Source of the DNA: Ichthyosporea sp. XGB-2017a
Taxonomy: Eukaryota > Opisthokonta > Ichthyosporea
Assembly: GCA_002811675.1 (NCBI GenBank)
Contig: PDIM01000048.1
Coordinates: 144,900 to 172,972, forward strand
Length of the DNA: 28,073 nt
Reading direction: 5' to 3'
This document shows, piece after piece, positions 8,845 to 16,942 of this stretch (the stretch's first letter is position 1; the number at the start of each line of letters is the position of its first letter). Both the position numbers and the translations under genes were made by a program. The notes below the pieces were generated by a model. That model made no database searches and was not told the origin of the DNA. It saw only the letters and a list, made by a program, of their open reading frames with translations.

Positions 8845-10962
8845 ATGGAGGTGCACAGGTGTAGATTCGTGGAGTATCAGCCTGAGCCAATTAACTGCGT
8901 GGCTTTTAATCAGAGTGGGACGCTATTGGCTCTTTCAAGGGGAAATGCTGATATCGAAATATGGAACGTGGTCAATGATTGGCATCTAGAGTGTCGCTTG
9001 CCAGGTGGAGAGGGATTGTCTGTGGAGGCTATCTGCTGGCTAGGAAACCGCTTGTTTGCAGCTGGTATTGATGGAAATATCATTGAGTGGGATTTGGTGA
9101 CATTGTCACCCCGCAATATCGTATCGTCAATGGGAGGAGCCGTGTGGAGCCTTTCTCTTCATCACGAAGGAAAGCTTCTGGCTGCTGGGTGTGAGGATGG
9201 ATGTGTTAGACTGTTTGATGTTGCTGTGGGAGTTGATTTTGCCAAGGCATTTGATAAGCAGAAAGGCAGAATCCTCTCGGTTTGCTTCTCAAATGATGGA
9301 TCGGTGATTGCAACTGGTGCTTCGGATAATACCATTCATAAATATGCGGTTACAATGGGAAGATCTGTTCTTAGAATTACAGCAGAGGATTTTCATAAAG
9401 AATCAACTTTGATATGGTCTGTTAAAGTACTGTCTAATGGTAATCTGATCAGTGGCGATTCTTTGGGAAACACTCAAATGTGGGATGGTAAATTTGGAAC
9501 ATTGTTGCAATCGTTTCGTGTTCATGAAGCAGATGTTTTGTCTTTGGCGTTAAGCAAGGATGAAAAAACTCTGTTTGCGGGGAGTGTAGATGGAAAGTTG
9601 GTGAGATTTGAACAAGTTTCCGAAACCTCGAAAGCTGGAATAGTGAAGTCAAAATGGGTTCAGAGCGGAAAATGCAGGGCACATACTCATGATATCCGCA
9701 CTGTTGCTATAAATGATTCAAATATGGATATAGTTAGTGGAGGCGTAGATACCAACCTTGTTGTGTATACTATGGAGGGGTTTGATAAGAGCTCGTTTCG
9801 TAAACTCCCTCCCTTTCCTCAATCCGAAAAGAGAACGTTTGTTTGCAAACAGGCAAAGGTCCTTATGTATCAACATTCAAGAAAAATTCAGATATGGTCT
9901 TTGGGTAAGAGTAAAGGTAGCGAAAGTGTTGAGAGAAGAAGTGCTGGAACTAGGCTTGGGTTAGCCAAAACCCCAAAGCTGATGCTAGATTTTCGTCCTA
10001 AAACGGATGATAATATTATGTGCAGCAGCATTAGCGACTCTGCAAGTTTTGTTGCCTATGCGGACTTAAATTCAGTGAAATTATTTAAATTAGATGTTTT
10101 TTCAAAAGCAAAGTCAATGAAAAAGGTGAAAGGGATTCCAGAGGAGCTCGAACCGGCACACAGAATTCTTTTTACACCGGATGAGAAGCGAATGATTGTT
10201 GCTACAAATACTCAGAAAATACAGGTTCTGGACTTGGAAACCATGCAGGTCATCCACAGCTTCAGTATTTATTCAAATGAAATGGAGGAAGACGATGAAG
10301 ACGAGGACGTGAAAGCACCTATTATTTCTTTGGAAATTAGTGATGATGGACAATGGCTTGCTTGCGGGGATTTGAAAAACAATATCTGGGTCTATAACAT
10401 GGATACTTGCCAAATCCATTCAAAGCTTCCTGTTTTTCAAAGTCAACATACCTGTATTGCGTTTAACTCCGCTCATCAAGCCATGAAGGAAGAAGATATG
10501 AAGAGCGTTTTTTCGGGTATGCAGAAGCCCCTTCTTTTTATTGCGTGCTGTTCAAATGAAATTTTTGCTTACAATGTTGAGCAAAAGAAGCTTAATGCCT
10601 GGTCAAAGGAAAATAGCATGAACTTGCCGAAGCCGTGGCTGGAGAAAAAGGAAAAGATTATTGGCATTGGCATGCATCCCCAATCACCATCAAAAGTCAT
10701 ATTCTATGACCATAAGATGTTTACTGTAGTTGACATTTCGGAGCCTGTTCCTAAGCTCGAGTCTCTTGTCTTTGGTGATGCGCCGAAGAAAGGCAATAAG
10801 GACGTGCCATCCACAAAGAACTTTTTATGCTATGGCAGATATCGCCCTCTTCTGTTTTGCGGATTCTCTTCTGAAAGTTCCATGATTGTCGTTGAGCGAC
10901 CATGGCTGCAAGTAATGGAGTCCTTTCCACCAACTCTTTACCGCACTCGCTATGGAACCTAA
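8845..10962 (+). CDS. UTP4: UTP4/cirhin, WD40 protein of the SSU processome
   Basis: The protein has 705 residues (human cirhin 686) and no intron. UTP4 belongs to the t-UTP/UtpA complex that binds the 5' ETS and starts 18S rRNA maturation in the nucleolus. Evidence is the family-specific N-terminus (VHRCRFVEYQPEPINCVAF), serial WD repeats forming two propellers (for example CEDGCVRLFD, WSVKVLSNGNLISGDSLGNTQMWD, HTHDIRTVAIN), and the conserved C-terminus PLLFCGF...VVERPW ending in YGT. An acidic insert, EMEEDDEDEDV, lies near residues 479-490. An AATAAA at 10997-11002 follows the stop by 35 nt. The start is the first ATG and matches the family start. Confidence 0.95.
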   Translation: MEVHRCRFVEYQPEPINCVAFNQSGTLLALSRGNADIEIWNVVNDWHLECRLPGGEGLSVEAICWLGNRLFAAGIDGNIIEWDLVTLSPRNIVSSMGGAVWSLSLHHEGKLLAAGCEDGCVRLFDVAVGVDFAKAFDKQKGRILSVCFSNDGSVIATGASDNTIHKYAVTMGRSVLRITAEDFHKESTLIWSVKVLSNGNLISGDSLGNTQMWDGKFGTLLQSFRVHEADVLSLALSKDEKTLFAGSVDGKLVRFEQVSETSKAGIVKSKWVQSGKCRAHTHDIRTVAINDSNMDIVSGGVDTNLVVYTMEGFDKSSFRKLPPFPQSEKRTFVCKQAKVLMYQHSRKIQIWSLGKSKGSESVERRSAGTRLGLAKTPKLMLDFRPKTDDNIMCSSISDSASFVAYADLNSVKLFKLDVFSKAKSMKKVKGIPEELEPAHRILFTPDEKRMIVATNTQKIQVLDLETMQVIHSFSIYSNEMEEDDEDEDVKAPIISLEISDDGQWLACGDLKNNIWVYNMDTCQIHSKLPVFQSQHTCIAFNSAHQAMKEEDMKSVFSGMQKPLLFIACCSNEIFAYNVEQKKLNAWSKENSMNLPKPWLEKKEKIIGIGMHPQSPSKVIFYDHKMFTVVDISEPVPKLESLVFGDAPKKGNKDVPSTKNFLCYGRYRPLLFCGFSSESSMIVVERPWLQVMESFPPTLYRTRYGT

Positions 10963-10996
10963 ACACGCCTTGGTGGGTTGTATCAATAATAATACT

Positions 10997-11002
10997 AATA
11001 AA
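10997..11002 (+). terminator. Poly(A) signal of UTP4
   Basis: AATAAA lies 35 bases after the UTP4 stop and 76 bases before the next start codon. Confidence 0.5.
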
Positions 11003-11078
11003 CTCAAAAGCACAACAGCATTTGAAACACGACTAGAGTCTCTAGTGATAGTAGTATTTAGAATTGGTGAAATCACTA

Positions 11079-11738
11079 ATGAGTGGCCAATTTAGCAGTA
11101 GTGAAGAAGAATATGGGAAGTGGGTGGAAAAGAAGCCGACAAGGATACAAAATGAGACAGAGGTAAGAGATTCCGGACGAAAAAGGCGCGCGCGAAGTGA
11201 TTCCACTAGCGACAATTCAGACTCTGATTCAAACTCATGTTCGAGGACAAAGAAGAGAAAGTATAGAGATCGAAATCACAAAAGCAAAGAAAAGAAAAAG
11301 AAGAAAAAAGACTCTAAAAAAAGTGGTAGGGAAAAACATAAGCGTGCCAAAAAGAAACTTTCAGAAAGCGCAGAAAAAGAAAGCCTGCGCAACGAACGCC
11401 AGCGCAAATTGCATTCTCAGTCAGGCCTTGGAGGATGCAGTTCAAAAGACAATCTTAAATCAGACCCATTGCCAATTCGGAATCCAGCATCACTACCCAC
11501 AGGAGCACCAAAGAGAACAATGGTTCCCCAAACTTACGAAGAATACCTCAAGAAACAAAGCGTTGTCCGTCAAGTATACGACGAGCAATCTGGACGTGTG
11601 CGACTCGTGAAAGGGGATGGCGAGATCATAGAAAGCATTGTAACGAAATCCCAACACAAAGAAATCAACAGACAGGCCACACAAGGAGATGGCAAGTCAT
11701 TTCAAACCTCACTTTTCAAGCACGTGGGCAAACGATAG
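11079..11738 (+). CDS. ARL6IP4: ARL6IP4 (SR25/SRrp37)-like nuclear protein
   Basis: The protein has 219 residues starting at the ATG at 11079; upstream in-frame codons are non-ATG. The first ~125 residues are a disordered Arg/Lys/Ser-rich region with a poly-Lys tract (KEKKKKKKDSKK), expected to be nuclear. The conserved C-terminal block at about 140-205 has YEEYLKKQSVVRQVYD, then SGRVRLVKGDGEIIESIV, then HKEINRQATQGDG. This matches the ARL6IP4 C-terminal domain, whose human form is an SR-related nucleolar/speckle protein implicated in splicing. The role in this organism is inferred. The gene starts only 117 nt after UTP4 on the same strand. I saw no canonical AATAAA after it. Confidence 0.82.
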   Translation: MSGQFSSSEEEYGKWVEKKPTRIQNETEVRDSGRKRRARSDSTSDNSDSDSNSCSRTKKRKYRDRNHKSKEKKKKKKDSKKSGREKHKRAKKKLSESAEKESLRNERQRKLHSQSGLGGCSSKDNLKSDPLPIRNPASLPTGAPKRTMVPQTYEEYLKKQSVVRQVYDEQSGRVRLVKGDGEIIESIVTKSQHKEINRQATQGDGKSFQTSLFKHVGKR

Positions 11739-11998
11739 ATACGAGGATAGACAGGGAGGGGATAGATAGACACAGATAACTAAAAGAGAAAGAAAAGAAA
11801 CACATTTTTCCCGCCAAACTCCTCCTCTGCTGGTTGCTAACTCTTCTGTTTCCTTTTTGTTTCGTCTTCTTTTGTTTTTTGAAAGGGGGTTTCGTTTTGG
11901 GTGATTAGATTTTATTGATTTTTGTTTTGTATTGTTTTTTGTTGTTAAAGTTTTTCTTTGATTTTGATTTTGTATACTGGAGGTAAGAGAAGTTAAAT

Positions 11999-12367
11999 AT
12001 GTCTGACAGTGAAACTGATGCAGAGGAGGAAATAAGACTGAGATGTGGTGGCAGTAAGGAAACTCCTGTGAGGAATAATGAAAAAAGAGTTAAGATTGTG
12101 TTACAAGAAGAAAATCCAGTAAATGAGATAGTGAATAATGAAAGTGAAGAGAAGAGAAAAGAATCACCAAAGAGCCTCGAGGCTTCTGGCCAAAGCAATG
12201 AAAATGCTGGACAAGCTCAAAAATCAGTCGGATCAAAAAGAAAATGTAACACAAAAAGATCAAAAAAGCAAGAAAGGAAAAGAAAGCCTTTGACCCTTTT
12301 AACTTCCTTCTTTGTGCCCCCCGTTGTATCTGAGCGTATCCCATTCCACAAACTTAAGAGAATGTAA
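11999..12367 (+). CDS. Basic disordered 122-aa protein, family not recognised
   Basis: I do not recognise this gene. It opens with an ATG and MSDSETDAEEE, an acidic Ser/Glu start common in nuclear proteins. A Glu/Lys/Asn-rich middle follows, then a strongly basic stretch at about 79-100 that could be a nuclear localisation signal, and a hydrophobic tail KPLTLLTSFFVPP at about 100-112 before SERIPFHKLKRM. LTLLTSFF has the spacing of a PCNA-interacting (PIP) box (hydrophobic at position 4, FF at 7-8) but lacks the Gln at position 1, so a PCNA partner is only a guess. The stop is 14 nt from the nurim stop on the other strand. The 3' end contains one copy of an imperfect direct repeat whose second copy spans the stop codon. 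It is probably coding: the composition is even and the start is good. Confidence 0.55.
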   Translation: MSDSETDAEEEIRLRCGGSKETPVRNNEKRVKIVLQEENPVNEIVNNESEEKRKESPKSLEASGQSNENAGQAQKSVGSKRKCNTKRSKKQERKRKPLTLLTSFFVPPVVSERIPFHKLKRM

Positions 12368-12397
12368 GCCCTTTGACCCTTTCATTCTTTCTCTGTG
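12284..12397. repeat. Imperfect direct repeat, 33 nt and 32 nt, 82 nt apart
   Basis: Copy 1 (12284-12316) and copy 2 (12366-12397) share AAGCC, an identical core TTTGACCCTTT and a matching TTC/TTCT...TGTG tail, with a few small indels. Copy 1 codes for the C-terminal region of the 122-aa protein. Copy 2 begins at its stop codon and ends inside the nurim 3' coding end. Confidence 0.7.
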
Positions 12398-13383
12398 GAC
12401 GGTTGTTGCGAAGATGAGAAAATAGAACGAAAAGAAAATTTGACATCCCTCGAATCAAGTTTGCTCTTTGCAATCATGTATGTGATAAATGTAAACGATA
12501 GAAAGAATCTGTCCAATGACATCTGAGGCACACAAACTAGAATCAGCACTAGACCTGTAAGTACTGGGTGTCTCATGTGCCTATAATAGTCCTTCTTTTC
12601 TTCAGGCAAGTAATGAATGGGAGCTTCCAGACCCTGGGAATAGTAGTATGTCTGCTTTAAGCCCAGCAATTCTAAGTTATCTAAAGAAATACATGACATC
12701 AGGATGGAGGCTATTCCAACAAAGTAACAATACAAGCACGCCCTTTGAATGTTATTATTCGATTCAAAGTCCCATAAATCCATATTAATGATTGGGATCC
12801 AGAAGCAGGTGATAATCACCATCATTAGTGATGTGATCAACACATAAGTAGATCTTTCAATGGCGTATGGAACCGATGTATTGAATACTGTTGATGCCTT
12901 TTGTGCAAACCAAACCTTGTACCCTGTAGATGCCATTCCTGAGTGCTGAAAAAAAAATAAATTAAGAAGACTGAAATCAATTATCATTGCTTTCCAATTG
13001 TGGGCCTGAACATCTTTAACATCGACCATTAAGTCAGTTTGCTTTGAGTATCTCAAAAAGATGACAAAGTAGAAAAAGACAACTATCGCGGTGACATAGG
13101 AGATCATGCCGTAAAAAGTTGTCTTAGTGACTCGAGAATAAAATTGGCTGAGATGTATTTCCGGTATATAGTCCCTTTCATATTCTCTCTTGCCTTCTTT
13201 AGTCTTATTTCCCTTAGGCACTTTACTACTGCTCTCTCCTTTTTTGATAGGATTATCTTTTGCAGCAGTTGGTTCTTTTCCCTTTCTCGTCGCAGATTTT
13301 GTTCTTTTCGAAGAGCTCCCTGAGGCTGCTTTTCGAGTTCTCCTGGGACTCCCCGAAGGACTCCTGCTCGATTGGGTTGCCAT
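12382..13383 (-). CDS. NRM: Nurim-like inner nuclear membrane protein
   Basis: The protein has 333 residues. Residues 1-80 form a Ser/Lys/Arg-rich soluble tail, followed by about five membrane segments (roughly 90-110, 130-150, 178-198, 214-232, 274-305). Conserved blocks of the nurim/MddA group are LNLFFFQHSGMAS at ~140, VPYAIERSTYVL at ~171, YYYSQGLEAPIHYL at ~246 and RHPVLTGLVLILV at ~271, followed by LDRFFLSFTFITYMIAKSKLDSRD. The last two resemble the isoprenylcysteine methyltransferase (ICMT)-type fold, in which RHP contacts SAM. Animal nurim sits in the inner nuclear envelope, and bacterial relatives methylate methanethiol. The basic tail here is longer than in human nurim (262 aa) and might bind chromatin. 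Catalysis is not established. The gene is head-to-head with Atos. Confidence 0.83.
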   Translation of the reverse strand: MATQSSRSPSGSPRRTRKAASGSSSKRTKSATRKGKEPTAAKDNPIKKGESSSKVPKGNKTKEGKREYERDYIPEIHLSQFYSRVTKTTFYGMISYVTAIVVFFYFVIFLRYSKQTDLMVDVKDVQAHNWKAMIIDFSLLNLFFFQHSGMASTGYKVWFAQKASTVFNTSVPYAIERSTYVLITSLMMVIITCFWIPIINMDLWDFESNNNIQRACLYCYFVGIASILMSCISLDNLELLGLKQTYYYSQGLEAPIHYLPEEKKDYYRHMRHPVLTGLVLILVCVPQMSLDRFFLSFTFITYMIAKSKLDSRDVKFSFRSIFSSSQQPSTEKE

Positions 13384-13703
13384 AGCTATATCTCATACAG
13401 CTGGAGAGGATTTAGTCAGTTATTCCACCAAATGGCTTTGGTTTGGGAAAATCAAGAGATGGACAATAAGCTATCTTCAAAACTGCTACCTCTAAGGCTC
13501 TAACGTTTGAACGAGTGGAGTGAAAAAAAAGACACATAATCGAGCGAGCTTGCGAGCGATTCCTCCTTACTGATCGACAATTTAAATACACTCTTAGGGC
13601 GTCCTCTGATTGGCTCCTGGAATTTGGGCTACTATCTATAACCCTAAAGAAGAAAATGGCGAGCGAGCCGACCTTTAGGTCATTGCAATTTTAATTATTA
13701 GTT

Positions 13704-13731
13704 TGCGGATTTATTCCGCATTTTTTTTTTT
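13704..13731. repeat. Hairpin followed by a T tract
   Basis: TGCGGA (13704-13709), a five-base loop and TCCGCA (13715-13720) form a perfect 6-bp stem, followed by T at 13721-13731. It could end a Pol III transcript or be coincidental; no Pol III gene was recognised upstream of it. Confidence 0.4.
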
Positions 13732-13887
13732 AATTTTCAGGCGATTTGATTGACATAATCGATCGGCGGGTTTTTTACAGGGAGAGCTCTAGTGGGGCCT
13801 GCAGGTTGATGACGCCATTTTTGTTTTTATTTTTGATAATTTCTAATTTTTTTTTGTACCTCTCTTCGCGACCAGCAGCAGGCAGCA

Positions 13888-13920
13888 GCTTGAAGTCAGG
13901 GAGCGCTCCCTGCTTGAAGT
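13888..13920. promoter_or_regulatory. 16-bp palindrome inside a direct repeat
   Basis: CAGGGAGCGCTCCCTG at 13897-13912 is a perfect palindrome. It is bracketed by two exact copies of GCTTGAAGT (13888-13896 and 13912-13920). The symmetry suggests a binding site for a dimeric factor upstream of Atos; the factor is unknown. Confidence 0.45.
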
Positions 13921-14429
13921 TCACTGCCAAAATTTTTCCTTTTTTTTTGTTTTGCAACCGGGTTGCAGGGTCACGCAATTTTTCATATAAAGACTCGGTG
14001 TTTTTTTTTTTCCTTTTGTACCTCGTATTCTTTTTGTGAACTAAGGTGGGATTTTGAGATGCTAAGGATTTGACGAGTTTGAGGATCGAACAGGAGCCAG
14101 GAGGAAGTTTGGCTGTTTTTTTTTTCCTTTTTTTTGAGAGTTGGTTTTTGGGGTTTTGAATTTGGTGGTCGGTTTGTTGTGAACTGATGTGCTAAAGGGA
14201 ATTGTCGTTTTGTGTAGGTTGAAAACAAAAAAAAGAAAAAAAACAGTCTTTGTAGTGATGAAAGCTGTGTAGCGAAGAAAAGAAAAAAGAGAGAAAGAAA
14301 AAGTGTTGGTTCGATCTAATAGTCCTTGTAGTCTTAAAAGAATACAAAGTTGAGTAGAGAAATTATTGAACTCTGCCCATAGCTGTGTTCCCCGGCAAGT
14401 GCTGAAGTGATTTTTGGTTAAATGGCAAT

Positions 14430-16823
14430 ATGGGGGGAGGCCAGGGGGAATCTATTGGGCAAGTGAGAACCAGCTGTGGTAGTGAGAGCAGCAGCAGTAG
14501 CAACAGTGTAACAATGCCAATGGTGAAGGAGAAGAAGTGGATTGGACTATTTGAGGATTCTAAAAGTATTGGTGGCTATGGAAGTACTGGTGGAGGAGGT
14601 GGAAAAGGTTCAGGTGCGTTAATGTCTTCCCTGGATCGGTATATCTTTCACATTGCTCAGTTGATTATCCAACTGCGGCTGGGAGTAGATTATTTGGAGG
14701 AAGGAAAGGGCAGTAGTGATTGGCATTTGAAGTCAAGTGGACATGTAAATAATAGCCTGAACAGTGGTTGTGGGGATTATAATAATCGCAATTGTTCTAC
14801 GCGGAGGTACTGGGGGGAAGAATGGGGAGAAAGCGTAGAAGGGAATTGTGAAGATTGTAGTAGCGATAGAGGGAATGAACCTCCCCATTGTTATCAACAA
14901 TATCGTGGGGGAGGGAATCAGAATAGGAATGGGTCGTATTGGCGCATGAGAGGGGCTGCAGGGATTGGGGGGACCGCCACAGCATCAAGCCGACAGGTGT
15001 TGAAGCTGCATCGTCATTATCAGTCTGCGGATAATCTGCATCAGCGATGCAGCAGCCCGACTGAGCATGACCAAGGGAGCGTGGAAGAAGAGGTGAATGT
15101 GGAGGTGGATGTACTGTGGAAAAACGGACTTCCGATAGGAATCAACCTATACATGGCTGAGGATCAGTTCAATATGCTGGTTCGAAGTCGTCAAGGGAGC
15201 TCTTCTTCTTCGCCAATGGTAGAAAGGAGATCTTCGAATGAAAATATAACTATAAATGAAAATCAGGACAAGGATAATCCTCGGGATGATAACGATGTGG
15301 TGAGTGATGACGACAATTCATTCAGCAACAGGTACGCTTCCTTGCCTCGGTTTGGGGGAAGTGTTCTTTTTGAATCTTGGGTCATCAGATATGAAACTGA
15401 ATCGTCCCCTGTGCGGAAATATGAAACTAATTTGCTGGATATCAGAAGGGGCCAGGCGTTTGCGGCTCTTTTGTGTGATTTAGAACGATATATCCATTGC
15501 ACCGAGATCCAGAGGCGGAATTTATTTGATGAGAATGGAAATAGCGTGGAGTGTGCCTTTGAATATCGCATCGTGGCTGCTGGTACTTCTCCTCTCTGCC
15601 CATCCCCTGTGGTAGGATTGCGAGAATGTGGGGACATGGCCTCTAGTATTCTTGACCATTCGTACGAAACTTCTTCGTTCGCGGCATTGCAGACCCCTTT
15701 TGGCCGCTTGCATGTTGAAGTAAGTACATGCACTGCAGCTCTTGGGAAAGGAATTAAACAGCTTTTGAAGGATAATTTGTTGTCTTTTGGAGAGCGTGAG
15801 GAAGATTACCAGCACCCCTGTGCAAAAGGTGAAAGCTACCAAGAGACGTGTGGCAGATTGCTTAAATTTAACAAAACTGAGGGCTTGCCTTTGTATTCCT
15901 CTCCTGAAAGTCGACAATGCGAAAAGCTGAATGTTAGGGAAAATCTTAGCGAAGAGGAGGCGACTCTGGATGCGGCATTGAAACTCAAATCATCACCTGA
16001 AAGATTGTGTGGCATTTTGGACGAACGCTGCTTGGCTCGGGAGGAGGGAAATATAAATAACCTGGAACCTGAAGAAGAGATAAGTTATTTTTCTTCGCCT
16101 GAGCGAAAGCCATCCGACTCCCCCAAGGCGTCATCACGCTCCCCTGGCGCCAGCAGAAATCCTAAAAGTGGGTCTGCGAAACGCAAGTCGAGCTCGAAAA
16201 GCCATGCGTTAGCTTCTCTATTTAAGCATAAATCGTATCTGCAATCGAAACCAGCTGTTGGATTGCGGCGAGCGATGACTGTTGATTTCCAAGAGTCATT
16301 GATATCCGGAAGGATGGCCATAGAACATACTGGTACCGTAGAAGGCTTTTCAATGCGTATTGGATCTCTGGGGAACAAGAAGACATCGCCCCATATCCAA
16401 ATCCCATTTACTGCCAAATTCTACGAATTTCAAGCGAGCGATGCTCCTGTACCTTATTGCGGGGAGGTGAACATTAATGATGCCGACCAATCGAACAAGG
16501 GACTTTATCGCGTCCCTTTGAAGGGTCATGTGCAGATTGTTGTTGCTAATCCTCATAAGACGGCTGTGAAGGTATACTTGGTTAAATACGACTATCGCGA
16601 AATGCCGGAGAATACAAAAACGATTCTTCGACAAAAGACTATAGCCGTGCGAAACAACACCTTAATCTACGCGTGTCAGCTGAAGTTTTGGTGTTCTCCA
16701 AAGGGAAAGTTGTACATTTATGACAATGTGCGAGCAGTGTTTTCCCATCGATTCCCGGATAGCATTGATGAGTGCCGTGTGGAGTATCAGAATCCATCAA
16801 ATCCTGAATTTTTTCCTTGTTGA
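14430..16823 (+). CDS. ATOS: Atos/FAM214 family protein (DUF4210 plus Chromosome_seg domain)
   Basis: The protein has 797 residues. The C-terminal ~180 residues match Atos homologs: FQESLISGRMAIEHTGTVEGF (DUF4210 block, ~618), then IPFTAKFYEF...APVPYCGEV, YRVPLKGHVQIVVANPHKTAVKVYLVKYD, REMPENTKTILRQKTI, GKLYIYDNVRAVFSHR and the terminal NPSNPEFFPC. An N-terminal helix (LDRYIFHIAQLIIQLRLGV, ~69) and the LFESWVIRYE block (~311) also fit the family's weaker N-terminal conservation. Between these lie Ser/Gly/Asn-rich low-complexity regions. Animal Atos proteins are nuclear and act as transcriptional regulators; the function here is inferred. The chosen ATG has A at -3 and G at +4. Another ATG 8 nt upstream opens a 14-codon out-of-frame ORF (14422-14466) overlapping the start. 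Confidence 0.88.
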   Translation: MGGGQGESIGQVRTSCGSESSSSSNSVTMPMVKEKKWIGLFEDSKSIGGYGSTGGGGGKGSGALMSSLDRYIFHIAQLIIQLRLGVDYLEEGKGSSDWHLKSSGHVNNSLNSGCGDYNNRNCSTRRYWGEEWGESVEGNCEDCSSDRGNEPPHCYQQYRGGGNQNRNGSYWRMRGAAGIGGTATASSRQVLKLHRHYQSADNLHQRCSSPTEHDQGSVEEEVNVEVDVLWKNGLPIGINLYMAEDQFNMLVRSRQGSSSSSPMVERRSSNENITINENQDKDNPRDDNDVVSDDDNSFSNRYASLPRFGGSVLFESWVIRYETESSPVRKYETNLLDIRRGQAFAALLCDLERYIHCTEIQRRNLFDENGNSVECAFEYRIVAAGTSPLCPSPVVGLRECGDMASSILDHSYETSSFAALQTPFGRLHVEVSTCTAALGKGIKQLLKDNLLSFGEREEDYQHPCAKGESYQETCGRLLKFNKTEGLPLYSSPESRQCEKLNVRENLSEEEATLDAALKLKSSPERLCGILDERCLAREEGNINNLEPEEEISYFSSPERKPSDSPKASSRSPGASRNPKSGSAKRKSSSKSHALASLFKHKSYLQSKPAVGLRRAMTVDFQESLISGRMAIEHTGTVEGFSMRIGSLGNKKTSPHIQIPFTAKFYEFQASDAPVPYCGEVNINDADQSNKGLYRVPLKGHVQIVVANPHKTAVKVYLVKYDYREMPENTKTILRQKTIAVRNNTLIYACQLKFWCSPKGKLYIYDNVRAVFSHRFPDSIDECRVEYQNPSNPEFFPC

Positions 16824-16895
16824 GAGTAAGCATTCGCAGAGCAGGAAACAGAGAGACAAAAAAAAGCCACAATTAGACAAAACATGAACATATAA

Positions 16896-16909
16896 TTTAT
16901 TTAAATAAA
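16896..16909. terminator. Palindromic two-way poly(A) signal (Atos / LSM11)
   Basis: TTTATTTAAATAAA is a perfect 14-nt palindrome giving AATAAA on both strands. It lies 72 nt past the Atos stop and 34 nt past the LSM11 stop in the 119-nt space between these convergent genes, so one site can serve both. Confidence 0.65.
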
Positions 16910-16942
16910 CCCCACCTGAAACTTATTAAGCAAATAATAAAT

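Larger units (their letters stand above)
13384..14429. other. Long divergent upstream region of nurim and Atos
   Basis: This 1046-nt spacer is the longest between divergent genes here. It contains an inverted CCAAT box (GATTGG, about 13608). A 6-bp hairpin at 13704-13720 (TGCGGA/TCCGCA) is followed at once by 11 T. A polypyrimidine tract ends in CAG at 13740 and could be a 5' UTR splice acceptor. A 16-bp perfect palindrome lies at 13897-13912, and a 7-bp inverted repeat at 13953-13967. The last 400 nt are T- then A-rich and likely form the Atos leader. I see no credible ORF. Confidence 0.5.

Noticed and set aside
14080-14110. GTTCGATCC on the minus strand, resembling a tRNA T-loop
   Set aside because: No D-arm, anticodon arm or acceptor stem can be formed around it.
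15263-15917. Antisense ORFs across Atos (156 and 131 codons)
   Set aside because: Shadows of the conserved sense frame; no family resemblance.
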